Below are positions 51,776 to 59,807 of a stretch of DNA of 64,000 bases, piece by piece (position 1 is the stretch's first letter; the number at the start of each line of letters is the position of its first letter). The DNA is from Lichenicola sp964249735 (GTDB taxonomy: Bacteria > Pseudomonadota > Alphaproteobacteria > Acetobacterales > Acetobacteraceae). The DNA lies in NCBI GenBank assembly GCA_964249735.1, contig CAXUDP010000004.1:6228-70227 (forward strand). The letters run 5' to 3'. A model generated the notes under the pieces. It was not told the DNA's origin and made no database searches. It saw only the letters and a program-made list of their open reading frames with translations. A program made the translations under genes and the position numbers.

Positions 51776-53383
51776 TCACATGCCGCCCGGATAGTTGGGG
51801 CCGCCGCCGCCCTCCGGTGCCGACCAGTCTATGTTCTCGGTCGGGTCCTTGATGTCGCAGGTCTTGCAGTGCACGCAGTTCTGCGCGTTGATCTGCAGGC
51901 GNNNNNNNNNNNNNNNNNNNNNNNNNNNNNNNNNNNNNNNNNNNNNNNNNNNNNNNNNNNNNNNNNNNNNNNNNNNNNNNNNNNNNNNNNNNNNNNNNNN
52001 NTGCACCGGCTGGTCCTCCTCGTGGTTGGTGTTCGACAGGAACACCGAGGACAGCTTGTCGAAGGTCAGCACGCCGTCCGGCTTGGGATAGACGATGCGC
52101 GGCGCGGCGTCGGCGCGGTCAAGCACTTCGTGGTCGGCGTGGCGGTGGCGCAGCGTCCAGGGGGCGCGTCCGCGCAGCAGCACGGTGTCCGCCGCCGAGT
52201 AGGCGAAGCCGCCGAGCTGGCCGAAGCGGGCAAAGGCGGGACGAACGTTGCGCACCGCCCGCATCTCGTCCCAGAGCCAGCTGTCGCGCACCTTGGCGGT
52301 GAAGCGCCTGGGCTCGGCCGGACGCCCGTCCGCGAGCGCATCGGCCACCGTTTCCGCCGCCAGCATGCCGGACTTCATCGCCGCATGAGTGCCCTTGATC
52401 TTGGGCACGTTGAGGAAGCCGGCCGCGTCGCCTACCAGCGCGCCGCCGGGAAAGGTCAGGCGCGGCACCGACTGTAGCCCGCCCTCCGACAGGGCACGCG
52501 CGCCGTAGGACACGCGCTTGCCGCCCTCGAGGTGCGGACGGATCGCCGGATGCGTCTTCAGCCGCTGCATCTCGTCGAACGGCGACAGCCAGGTGTTGGG
52601 ATAGTCGAGCCCGACCACGAAGCCGTACGACACCAGGTTGTCGCCGAAATGGTAGAGCCACGAGCCGCCATAGGTCCGGCGGTCCAGCGGCCAGCCCATG
52701 GTGTGCTGCACCAGGCCCGGCCGGTGCTGCGATGCCGGCACCTCCCACAGCTCCTTGACGCCGAGCCCGTAGGTCTGCGGGTCGATGCCACGCCGCAGGT
52801 CGAACCGCTGCATCAGCTGCTTGGACAGCGAGCCGCGGCAGCCCTCCGCGAACAGCGTGTAGGTCGCACGCAGCTCCATCCCCCGCGCGTGGTTCGGACC
52901 CGGCTCGCCGTCGCGGCCGATCCCCATGTCGCCGGTGGCGATGCCGACGATGCGGCCTTCCTCCTCCAGCAGCTCGGCCGCCCCGAAGCCCGGGTAGATC
53001 TCGACCCCGAGCGCTTCCGCCTCGCCTGCGAGCCAGCGGCACACGTTGCCGAGGCTGACGATGTAGTTGCCGTGGTTGCCCATCTGCGGCGGCACCGGCA
53101 GGGGCCAGGAGCGCCGCCCGGTCAGGTAGAGCAGCCGGTCCTCGGTCGCCGCGGTGTCGAGCGGCGCACCGCGTTCCCGCCAGTCCGGGATCAGCTCGTC
53201 AAGCGCACGCGGCTCGATCACCGCACCGGACAGGATGTGCGCGCCGATCTCCGAACCCTTCTCGACCAGGCAGACGGAAGCGTCGGGCGAAAGCTGTTTC
53301 AGCCGGATCGCGGCCGCGAGTCCGGCCGGACCGCCGCCGACCACGACCACGTCGAATTCCATCGCCTCGCGCAGCTCACCCAT
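51776..53383 (-). CDS. Electron transfer flavoprotein-ubiquinone oxidoreductase, interrupted by assembly gap
   Basis: The N terminus MGELREAMEFDVVVVGGGPAGLAAAIRLKQ binds FAD; GSEIGAHILSGAVIEPRALDEL, SWLYHFGDNLVSYGFVVGLDY and VGDAAGFLNVPKIKGTHAAMKSG are ETF-QO signatures. The C-terminal ferredoxin-like part survives as RLQINAQNCVHCKTCDIKDP, with three of the four [4Fe-4S] cysteines. The first ligand (YCPAGVYE in relatives) falls in the 100-N gap at 51902-52001. It passes ETF electrons to ubiquinone in the inner membrane. ATG 53383 was preferred; 53362 is an alternative. Confidence 0.94.
   Translation of the reverse strand: MGELREAMEFDVVVVGGGPAGLAAAIRLKQLSPDASVCLVEKGSEIGAHILSGAVIEPRALDELIPDWRERGAPLDTAATEDRLLYLTGRRSWPLPVPPQMGNHGNYIVSLGNVCRWLAGEAEALGVEIYPGFGAAELLEEEGRIVGIATGDMGIGRDGEPGPNHARGMELRATYTLFAEGCRGSLSKQLMQRFDLRRGIDPQTYGLGVKELWEVPASQHRPGLVQHTMGWPLDRRTYGGSWLYHFGDNLVSYGFVVGLDYPNTWLSPFDEMQRLKTHPAIRPHLEGGKRVSYGARALSEGGLQSVPRLTFPGGALVGDAAGFLNVPKIKGTHAAMKSGMLAAETVADALADGRPAEPRRFTAKVRDSWLWDEMRAVRNVRPAFARFGQLGGFAYSAADTVLLRGRAPWTLRHRHADHEVLDRADAAPRIVYPKPDGVLTFDKLSSVFLSNTNHEEDQPVXXXXXXXXXXXXXXXXXXXXXXXXXXXXXXXXXXRLQINAQNCVHCKTCDIKDPTENIDWSAPEGGGGPNYPGGM
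51902..52001. other. Assembly gap (100 N)
   Basis: Exactly 100 N inside the 3' part of the ETF-QO gene. The flanking family sequence suggests that about 40 codons are missing. Confidence 0.99.
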
Positions 53384-53582
53384 CAACGAATGCCCGTTCG
53401 AACCTGAGCCGGGATCATGCCGGTCTCGCCTGCTGGCTATGTGCCCCTGGCACCGTCCCGGATCAACCAGCCGCGGCACCGAACGGTCGCCGACCGCATG
53501 ATCCGGGAGCGATCACCGGGATCGGGCGTTGCATCACCCGGCGCGGGGGCGCGACCGCCTGCGAACGCCCAAGGATCGCACG

Positions 53583-53996
53583 ATGCAGACCAGACACGTC
53601 CTGACCCTGGCCGATGCGCGCCGCCTGATGGCGGCGGCGGTGGCGGAAGCCGAGCGCCGGCAGCTCGCGGTCAGCATCGCCGTGGTGGACCAGGCCGGCG
53701 TGCTCCTGCTGCTGGAGCGGCTGGACGGCGCCCGCCTGCACACCCCCGAGGCCGCCACGCTCAAGGCCAGGACCGCCGCCATCGCCCGGTCGTCCACCGC
53801 CCTCCTGGAGCAGCAGGTCCACGACAACCCGGCCACGCTGTCGTTCCCGGGCCGCATGCCACTGGCCGGCGGCATGCCCCTGCTTCATGACGGGGAGGTG
53901 GTCGGCGCGGTCGGATCGTCCGGCGCGCAGCCGGACGAGGACCAGGCGGTGTGCGACGCCGCCCTGTCGGCGGTGGCGCTGCTGGCGGCGGGCTGA
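53583..53996 (+). CDS. GlcG/HbpS-like heme-binding family protein
   Basis: 137 residues. LTLADARRLMAAAVAEAERRQLAVSIAVVDQAGVLL, TPEAATLKARTAA, MPLAGGMPLLHDGEVVGAVGSSGAQPDEDQAVCDAAL: these are the conserved blocks of the GlcG/HbpS (PF03928) family. The family includes extracellular heme-binding sensors and proteins associated with glycolate or propanediol use. No signal is seen here. ATG 53583 is the start of the recognisable domain. The partner is unknown. Confidence 0.88.
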   Translation: MQTRHVLTLADARRLMAAAVAEAERRQLAVSIAVVDQAGVLLLLERLDGARLHTPEAATLKARTAAIARSSTALLEQQVHDNPATLSFPGRMPLAGGMPLLHDGEVVGAVGSSGAQPDEDQAVCDAALSAVALLAAG

Positions 53997-54256
53997 GCCG
54001 GACGCCGGCCGTGCCGCATGACCGGGCCCGTCACCGGTTTGACTGTCCGGAACGGGCATAAGATCATCGGACCGATGATGCCAACACCCGCCGGCTCTTC
54101 GTGCTGTCGCTTCGGCACGGCATCCGGCCGCACCGCCCCGGCCGGCGGTGCGTCCCACGGGAGTCGGCACGCCTGCGATGCCTCCCCCGGCCTGCGGCTG
54201 CCGATCCGGCCGTTGCAGGGTGCCGGGCCGTATCCCGGGCGGGATCGTTTCCAACG

Positions 54257-55195
54257 GTGGATCCCCGCTTGCACATAGTCTTCATCAGCCAGTCCGCCCT
54301 GGCACGGGACGAGTTCGCGCAGCAGCTGAGGGTGGTGCAGCCGGCCGGCACTGTGTCGGTGCGCGACCGGATTGTCGGGGACCTGGCGTCGCTGTCCGGG
54401 GCGGACGCGGTGGTGCTGGATTGTCGCAGCGACCACCCGTTCGAGGAGCAGGACCTGCCCCGGCTCCGGGGCCTGTCGCCGGCGCCGTTCCTCATGGCCG
54501 TCATCGACAACCTCGAATCTGCCAAGGCCTGGGCGGTCAAGGCCGGGCTGGACGACGTCCTCGTCAACCCCTTTACCCTGCTCGACCTGCACCTGCGCAT
54601 GGCGAGCCTGCGCAGCGCACTGGCGCAGCGCCGGGAGATCGACCGCCTGTCGCACACCGCCCAGGACGTGGCGCAGGAAGCGCAACGCCTGCGCACCCTG
54701 GCCTACACCGACCACCTGACCGGGCTGCCGAACCGGCGCTACCTGGACAAGTGGGCAGAGGACGCGGCCGGCGACGCAGGCACCTTCGGCTTCCAGATGC
54801 TCGACCTGAACGGTTTCAAGCAGGTCAACGACCGCTACGGCCACCATGTCGGCGACCTGCTGCTGCGCCAGGTGAGCCAGCGCGTGTCCGGGATCTCGCG
54901 GCGCCTCGACCTCGTGGTTCGGCTCGGCGGCGACGAGATTGCCATTGTCCAGCACGGCGCGTTGACGCCGGAAGACTGCGTGGCGCTCGCCAGCCGGCTT
55001 CTCGCCGCGTTCCGCGAGCCGTTCCACGTCGAGAGCCATACCATCCACGTCAGCGCCAGCATCGGCAGCGCGCTCTATCCGCAGGACAGCAGCAACCTGC
55101 TCGACCTGATGCGCCACGCCGATCGGGCGATGTACGCGGCCAAGGCAGGGACGAGCGCGTCGCCTGGACCGGATGCCGGTTCCGGCAGGGCCTAG
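54257..55195 (+). CDS. Diguanylate-cyclase-like protein with N-terminal pseudo-receiver domain
   Basis: 312 residues from GTG 54257, chosen because DPRLHIVFISQS begins the first domain; no good ribosome binding site is visible. Residues ~1-125 look like a receiver domain, but the usual KP pair reads NP (VNPFTLLDL), so phosphorylation control is doubtful. A coiled-coil-like linker (REIDRLSHTAQDVAQEAQRLR) leads to the GGDEF domain: YTDHLTGLPNRRYLDK, then FQMLDLNGFKQVNDRYGHHVGD, and the active loop RLGGDEIAI, in which Phe of GGDEF is Ile. C-terminal ASIGSALYP and LMRHADRAMYAAK are normal. It may make c-di-GMP. Confidence 0.85.
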   Translation: MDPRLHIVFISQSALARDEFAQQLRVVQPAGTVSVRDRIVGDLASLSGADAVVLDCRSDHPFEEQDLPRLRGLSPAPFLMAVIDNLESAKAWAVKAGLDDVLVNPFTLLDLHLRMASLRSALAQRREIDRLSHTAQDVAQEAQRLRTLAYTDHLTGLPNRRYLDKWAEDAAGDAGTFGFQMLDLNGFKQVNDRYGHHVGDLLLRQVSQRVSGISRRLDLVVRLGGDEIAIVQHGALTPEDCVALASRLLAAFREPFHVESHTIHVSASIGSALYPQDSSNLLDLMRHADRAMYAAKAGTSASPGPDAGSGRA

Positions 55196-55224
55196 AACCT
55201 TTCATCGACGGACTGCAGCGGCGG

Positions 55225-55300
55225 TGGTGGAGCTGAGGGGAATCGAACCCCTGACCTCCTCATTGCGAACGAGGCGCTCTCCCAACTGAGCTACAGCCCC
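55225..55300 (-). tRNA. tRNA-Ala (anticodon CGC)
   Basis: The minus strand folds into a standard cloverleaf of 76 bases: acceptor GGGGCTG paired with CAGCTCC, D-arm GCTCAGTTGGGAGAGC, anticodon stem CCTCG/TGAGG with loop TTCGCAA (anticodon CGC, reading GCG), T-arm with GGTTCGATTCC, and encoded CCA at 55227-55225. Confidence 0.97.
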
Positions 55301-55441
55301 GCCGTGCAGGCGGCGGAAGATAGCCAAGGCCCTGGCCCAGTCAAGCGCCGCCCGCAGCGCAGGGCATTCCCCGGCCCGTTGTTGCGCGGGCCGGGCGGGG
55401 TGGGTAGCTTCCGGCGCATTCTACGCATAAGGACCGCCGCC

Positions 55442-55762
55442 GTGATCACGGCCATCTTCCAGCTGCTCTACCTCCTGATCCAGCTCTACATCTACGTGCT
55501 CCTGATCTCCTGCCTGTTCAGCCTGCTGTACGCGTTCAACATCGTCGACAGCCGCAACCGGCTGGTGCGCAGCGTCGGCGAGTTCCTGTATCGCGCGACC
55601 GAGCCGGTGCTGGCGCCGGTGCGCCGGATCCTGCCGCAGTTCGGCAGCATGGACCTGAGCCCGCTGGTAGTGCTGCTGGCGCTGCAATATCTGGTCGTGC
55701 CGCTGCTGCGCTCGGTCGAGATCGCCATCCTCACCCATTCCACGCAGCAATTCTTCTCGTGA
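55442..55762 (+). CDS. YggT family membrane protein
   Basis: 106 residues from GTG 55442, preceded by AAGGA. There are two hydrophobic blocks: FQLLYLLIQLYIYVLLISCLF and SPLVVLLALQYLVVPLL. Between them is the family motif LYRATEPVLAPVRRILPQFGSMDLSP. YggT proteins are inner-membrane proteins implicated in osmotic or division-related functions. Its stop overlaps the next gene as GTGA. Confidence 0.92.
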   Translation: MITAIFQLLYLLIQLYIYVLLISCLFSLLYAFNIVDSRNRLVRSVGEFLYRATEPVLAPVRRILPQFGSMDLSPLVVLLALQYLVVPLLRSVEIAILTHSTQQFFS

Positions 55763-56703
55763 CGCCCGGCCCCGCCGGGCGGGTGGCGGTGCTGATCCCC
55801 TGCTACAACGAGGCGGTGGCGATCGCCGGCGTGGTACGCGACTTCCGTGCCGCCCTGCCGGATGCCACCGTCTACGTCTACGACAACAACTCCAGCGACG
55901 ACACGCGCGCGGTCGCCCGCGGCGCCGGGGCGGTGGTGCGGCTGGAAACGCTGCAAGGCAAAGGCCACGTGGTGCGCCGCATGTTCGCCGACGTCGACGC
56001 CGAACTCTACGTGCTGGTCGACGGCGACGGCACCTACGACGCCCACGCCGCCCCCGGCCTGATCCGGGCGCTCCGCGAGAACGGGCTGGACATGGTCAAC
56101 GCCGCCCGCGTCACCGACCGCGCTTCCGCCTACCGGCGCGGCCACGTGCTCGGCAACCGGATGCTGACCGGGCTGGTCGCCGCGATCTTCGGCAAGCGGC
56201 TGTCCGACATGCTGTCCGGTTACCGGGTGTTCTCGCGCCGGTTCGTGAAGTCGTTCCCGGCGTTGTCGGCAGGGTTCGAGACCGAGACCGAGCTCACCGT
56301 GCACGCTCTGGAGCTGCGCATGCCGATCGGCGAGCTGCCGACGCGCTACATCGAGCGTGCGGAAGGCTCGGTGTCGAAGCTGCACACCTATCGCGACGGC
56401 ATGCGCATCCTGCGCACCATCGTGGTGCTGATGAAGCAGGAGCGGCCGCTCGCCTTCTTCTCCGCCATCGCAGGCGGGATGCTCCTGGTGGGCCTGGCCC
56501 TGGGCCTGCCGGTGGTGGCTGAGTTCTTCCGCACCCGGCACGTGCCGCGCCTGCCGAGTGCGGTGCTGGCGCTGGGCTTCGTGCTGCTCGCCTGCCTCGC
56601 CCTGGTCTGCGGGCTGATCCTGGACAGCGTCACCCGCGGCCGGCTGGAGTTCAAGCGGCTGGCCTACCTCGCTCATCCGGCGCCCGAGGCCGATCCCATC
56701 TAG
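55759..56703 (+). CDS. Membrane-anchored family 2 glycosyltransferase (dolichol-phosphate-mannose-synthase-like)
   Basis: 314 residues from GTG 55759. VAVLIPCYNEAVAIAGVV, YVYDNNSSDDT and LVDGDGTYDAHAAP (the metal-binding D-x-D region) define the GT-A domain; MLSGYRVFSRRFVKSFP and ETELTVHALE complete the catalytic part. Two C-terminal helices (FFSAIAGGMLLVGLALGLPVV and PSAVLALGFVLLACLALV) anchor it in the inner membrane. It probably loads a sugar onto a polyprenyl phosphate. It is coupled to yggT by GTGA. Confidence 0.9.
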   Translation: MTPGPAGRVAVLIPCYNEAVAIAGVVRDFRAALPDATVYVYDNNSSDDTRAVARGAGAVVRLETLQGKGHVVRRMFADVDAELYVLVDGDGTYDAHAAPGLIRALRENGLDMVNAARVTDRASAYRRGHVLGNRMLTGLVAAIFGKRLSDMLSGYRVFSRRFVKSFPALSAGFETETELTVHALELRMPIGELPTRYIERAEGSVSKLHTYRDGMRILRTIVVLMKQERPLAFFSAIAGGMLLVGLALGLPVVAEFFRTRHVPRLPSAVLALGFVLLACLALVCGLILDSVTRGRLEFKRLAYLAHPAPEADPI

Positions 56704-56787
56704 GCACCGTGACCGGCGGACGCCGGCGGACGCCATTTCCCCTTTGCCGGCGGGCGCGATAGCTGCTTGGGTCGGGCGGTCACCGCG

Positions 56788-58239
56788 ATGGAGCTTTTTT
56801 TGGACCAACCCCCTCCGACCGGACGGGCCAGCATCGCCATCGTCGGCGCCGGCTTCAGCGGCACCCTGCTGGCGCTGCACCTGCTGCAGCGCTCGCCGCC
56901 GCAGACCAGGGTGGTGCTGATCGAGCGGGTCCGGTTCGGCCGCGGCACCGCCTACGCCGATGGCAACGCCAGCCACCTGCTGAACGTGCCGGCCGCCAGG
57001 ATGAGCGCGTTCCCGCAGCGCCCGCTCGACTTCCTCCATTGGCTGCAAGGCTTGTCGCCGGCCGAGGTGTGCGGGGTGGAGTGTTCGGCCGCCTCCTTCG
57101 TGCCGCGCCGCATGTTCGGCCGCTACATGCGCCACCTGTTGAACGGCGAGATGAAGGTGCCCGGGCGGCGCGACCAGCTGGAGCTGGTACGCGGCGACGT
57201 CGTCGCGATTACCCCCGACGGCGCCGGGCTGACTCTTGCCCTCGACCGCGACCGCACCGTGCTGGCCGAGCGCGCCGTGCTGGCGATCGGCAACTTCCCG
57301 CCCGCCCCGCCGCCGGTGGCCGACCCCTCCTTCTACGACAGCCCGGCCTACAAGGCCGACCCGTGGGCGCCCGACACCCTGGACGGGCTCGATCCCGACG
57401 CGCCGGTGCTGCTGGTCGGCACCGGGTTGACCACCATCGACAGCGTCGTCTCGCTGCTCGACCAGGGCCATCGCGGCCCGATCACCGCCTTGTCGCGTCG
57501 CGGGCTGCTGCCGCACCGCCATGCCGCCGCCGCCCCGCCCGGCGCGGACCCGGCCGCCGCCACGATGCCGGAAACCGACGCCTTCCCGACCCGGCTGAAC
57601 GCCCTTGCCCGCACCCTGCGCGCGAACGCGGCCAGGCAGGCGGCGTGCGGCGGCAGCTGGCACGCGGTGATCGACGAGATACGGCCCATCACCACCGAGC
57701 TGTGGCAGGCGATGAGCCTGCGCGACCGGCAGCGCTTCCTGCGCCACCTGCGCCCGTGGTGGGACACCCACCGGCACCGCATCTGCGGCCCGGTCGCGGA
57801 CCGGATCGCCGCAGCGCGTGCGAGCGGCCAGCTGCGCATACGCGCCGGTCGGATATGCGGCTACCGGCAGGACCGGCCGGACGGGCTGGCGACGGTGACG
57901 TTCCGGCCGCGCTTCGCAGGCACGCTCGACAGCGTGACGGTGGCCCGCGTGGTCAACTGCGCCGGACCCGACGCCGACTACAGCCGGATCCGCGACCCGC
58001 TGGTGCGCTCCCTGCTGGACAACGGGCTGGTGCGCCCGGACCCGCTCTCCCTCGGGCTCGACGTCACCGCGCACTGCGCGCTGCTGGGGCGGGACGGGGC
58101 GATCTCGCGCCGGCTGTTCGCGGTCGGCCCGGTCACCAGGGGGATGTTCTGGGAGATGACCGCGGTGCCGGACATACGGCAGCAGGCCGAGCTGCTGGCG
58201 CTCCAGCTCGCCTCGCTGGTGCGGCCGCGTCCGGCGTGA
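56788..58239 (+). CDS. FAD/NAD(P)-binding oxidoreductase of the PF13454 group
   Basis: 483 residues from ATG 56788. IAIVGAGFSGTLLALHLLQR is the dinucleotide motif; RGTAYADGNASHLLNVPAARMSAFPQRPLDFLHWLQ and SFVPRRMFGRYMRHLL are typical of the YdhS-like (FAD-NAD(P)-binding) family. VLLVGTGLTTIDSVVSLL is a second nucleotide site, and RVVNCAGPDADY plus AVGPVTRGMFWEMTAVPDIRQQ close the domain. Related proteins are annotated as hydroxyacylglutathione or siderophore-type monooxygenases without proof. Convergent with the MocR-type gene. Confidence 0.85.
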   Translation: MELFLDQPPPTGRASIAIVGAGFSGTLLALHLLQRSPPQTRVVLIERVRFGRGTAYADGNASHLLNVPAARMSAFPQRPLDFLHWLQGLSPAEVCGVECSAASFVPRRMFGRYMRHLLNGEMKVPGRRDQLELVRGDVVAITPDGAGLTLALDRDRTVLAERAVLAIGNFPPAPPPVADPSFYDSPAYKADPWAPDTLDGLDPDAPVLLVGTGLTTIDSVVSLLDQGHRGPITALSRRGLLPHRHAAAAPPGADPAAATMPETDAFPTRLNALARTLRANAARQAACGGSWHAVIDEIRPITTELWQAMSLRDRQRFLRHLRPWWDTHRHRICGPVADRIAAARASGQLRIRAGRICGYRQDRPDGLATVTFRPRFAGTLDSVTVARVVNCAGPDADYSRIRDPLVRSLLDNGLVRPDPLSLGLDVTAHCALLGRDGAISRRLFAVGPVTRGMFWEMTAVPDIRQQAELLALQLASLVRPRPA

Positions 58240-58290
58240 GAACGGCGACCCGTTCCAGCCCGGACGTCCCCGGTGCGCATTCACCCGACT

Positions 58291-59667
58291 TCAGGATCGT
58301 CTGCCAGGTTCCAGGCGTGTCTTCAGCCATTCCAGGAAGACGGGATGGGTGCCGTAGGCGACGTTGATCCGCATCGCCGGCCCGGGTTCGGCGGTGGTGG
58401 AAAAGGCCGATGACGGGGCGATGAAGATGCCTTGCGAGGCCGCCTCTTCGACGTCGCCGGCCAGCAGGGCGGCACCGGGCAAGCGGATCCAGAGGTAGAA
58501 GCCGCCGCCGACCGGGCGCTGCACCGGGCAGCCCGCGGCCTCGAGCTCGCCCACCGTGGCCGCCGTCGCCCTGCTCACCCGGCCGCGCAGGCGTCGCAGG
58601 TGCTTCAGGTAGTGGCCCTGGTCGATCAGGCCGAAGATGAGCCGCTCGTCGTGCGCCGAGGTGGCGACGGTGGTCATGAGCTTCACGTCGTTGAGCGCCG
58701 CCGCGCGGGCGGGCGACGCGGCGACGTAGCCGACCCGGAAGCTGGCCGCGAGCGTCTTGGAGAAGGTGCCGACATAGATCACCCGGTCCAGCTGGTCGAG
58801 CGCTGCCAGCCGGGTGGCGGAATAGGGCAGGATGTCGGCGAACGGGTCGTCTTCGACCACGACGAGGCCGCGAGCGCCGGCGATGCGCAGGATCCCGTAC
58901 GCGATCCCGGGCGTGATCGAGCCGCCGGTCGGGTTGTGCGCGAGCGACTGGGTGAAGAACAGCCTGGCGCCGCTTTCTTCCGCCTTCCGCTCCAGCTCGG
59001 GAAGGTCCGGGCCGTCCCGTAGCCGGCGCACCCCCACGATCCGGGCGCCGGCGAGGTGCAGCTTGGCGAACAGCGGATAGTAGCCGGGATCGTCGACCAG
59101 CACCGCGTCGCCCGGCCGCACATAGGTGCGGATGACCAGGTCCATCGCATGGTTGGCGCCGAAGGTCATGAACATCTGTTCGGGCCGGCAGCCGATGCCG
59201 CGTTCCGCCAGCGCCCCGCACAGCCGTTCGCGCAGCGGCAGGAAGCCCCAGGCACGGTTGTAGGCGTCCGCGTCGCGGAAGCGCGGCACCGACAGGTGGC
59301 GACGCAGCTCGGACTGCTCAAGCCAGTCAGGCGGCGGCCGGCCGTCACCCGGCCTGATCGGCAGGCGGCGCTCCAGCTGCTCGAACAGCAGCACCGTCCG
59401 TCCGCTCGCGATCCCGGCCTGCGGCGTGGCCGGAAGGAGGTGCTGCGACGATCGGACCACGTAGTAGCCGGAACCGGGCCTGGCCTGCAGCACGCCCTGC
59501 GCCACCAGGCGCAGATACGCTTCCGCCACCGTGTTCCTGGCCACCCCGGCGCGGATCGCCTGCTCGCTGATCGAGGCCACCCGCTCGCCGGCGCGCAGGG
59601 TGCCGGCGCGCAGCCGCGCCAGGACGCCGTCCATCACCAGCTCGACCTTGGACGGTGCATGCGTCAT
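58291..59667 (-). CDS. MocR/PdxR-type regulator (GntR HTH fused to aminotransferase-like domain)
   Basis: 458 residues. The winged-helix GntR domain (VMDGVLARLRAGTLRAGERVASISEQA, then GVARNTVAEAYLRLVAQGVLQARPGSGYYV) is fused to a fold-type-I PLP domain: FMTFGANHAMDLVIRTYVRPGDAVLVDDPGYY, LAHNPTGGSI, VVEDDPFADI and GTFSKTLAASFRVGYV (the PLP lysine). The start ATG 59667 (MTHAPSKVEL) is preferred to upstream ATG/TTG codons, because those would place the inverted repeats at 59681 inside the coding region. It diverges from the mvaAB-like operon and is the obvious candidate for its regulator. The PLP-bound effector is unknown. Confidence 0.9.
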   Translation of the reverse strand: MTHAPSKVELVMDGVLARLRAGTLRAGERVASISEQAIRAGVARNTVAEAYLRLVAQGVLQARPGSGYYVVRSSQHLLPATPQAGIASGRTVLLFEQLERRLPIRPGDGRPPPDWLEQSELRRHLSVPRFRDADAYNRAWGFLPLRERLCGALAERGIGCRPEQMFMTFGANHAMDLVIRTYVRPGDAVLVDDPGYYPLFAKLHLAGARIVGVRRLRDGPDLPELERKAEESGARLFFTQSLAHNPTGGSITPGIAYGILRIAGARGLVVVEDDPFADILPYSATRLAALDQLDRVIYVGTFSKTLAASFRVGYVAASPARAAALNDVKLMTTVATSAHDERLIFGLIDQGHYLKHLRRLRGRVSRATAATVGELEAAGCPVQRPVGGGFYLWIRLPGAALLAGDVEEAASQGIFIAPSSAFSTTAEPGPAMRINVAYGTHPVFLEWLKTRLEPGRRS

Positions 59668-59680
59668 GGTTCCGGAGCCA

Positions 59681-59731
59681 TACCAGTGCCACCGCTGGTA
59701 CGGTATCGGCATAATCGTCCCCAACCGTACC
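59681..59731. promoter_or_regulatory. Nested inverted repeats, likely MocR-type operator/promoter region
   Basis: TACCAG (59681-59686) pairs with CTGGTA (59695-59700). GGTACGGT (59697-59704) pairs with ACCGTACC (59724-59731) over a 19-base spacer. Four GGTA/TACC half-sites thus lie in 51 bases between the divergent regulator (59667) and mvaA (59808). This fits a MocR regulator that represses itself and activates its neighbour. Confidence 0.6.
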
Positions 59732-59807
59732 TATCCGCGTGCCCGCTCCCGCCCTATCGGTTGGGTCGGCGCCTGCCGTCCCGGACAGGCCGGAAAAGGC
59801 GGACGAC

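Noticed and set aside
55492..58284. 930-codon minus-strand open frame
   Set aside because: It runs antisense through three well-supported plus-strand genes (YggT, glycosyltransferase, FAD protein) and has no recognisable domain.
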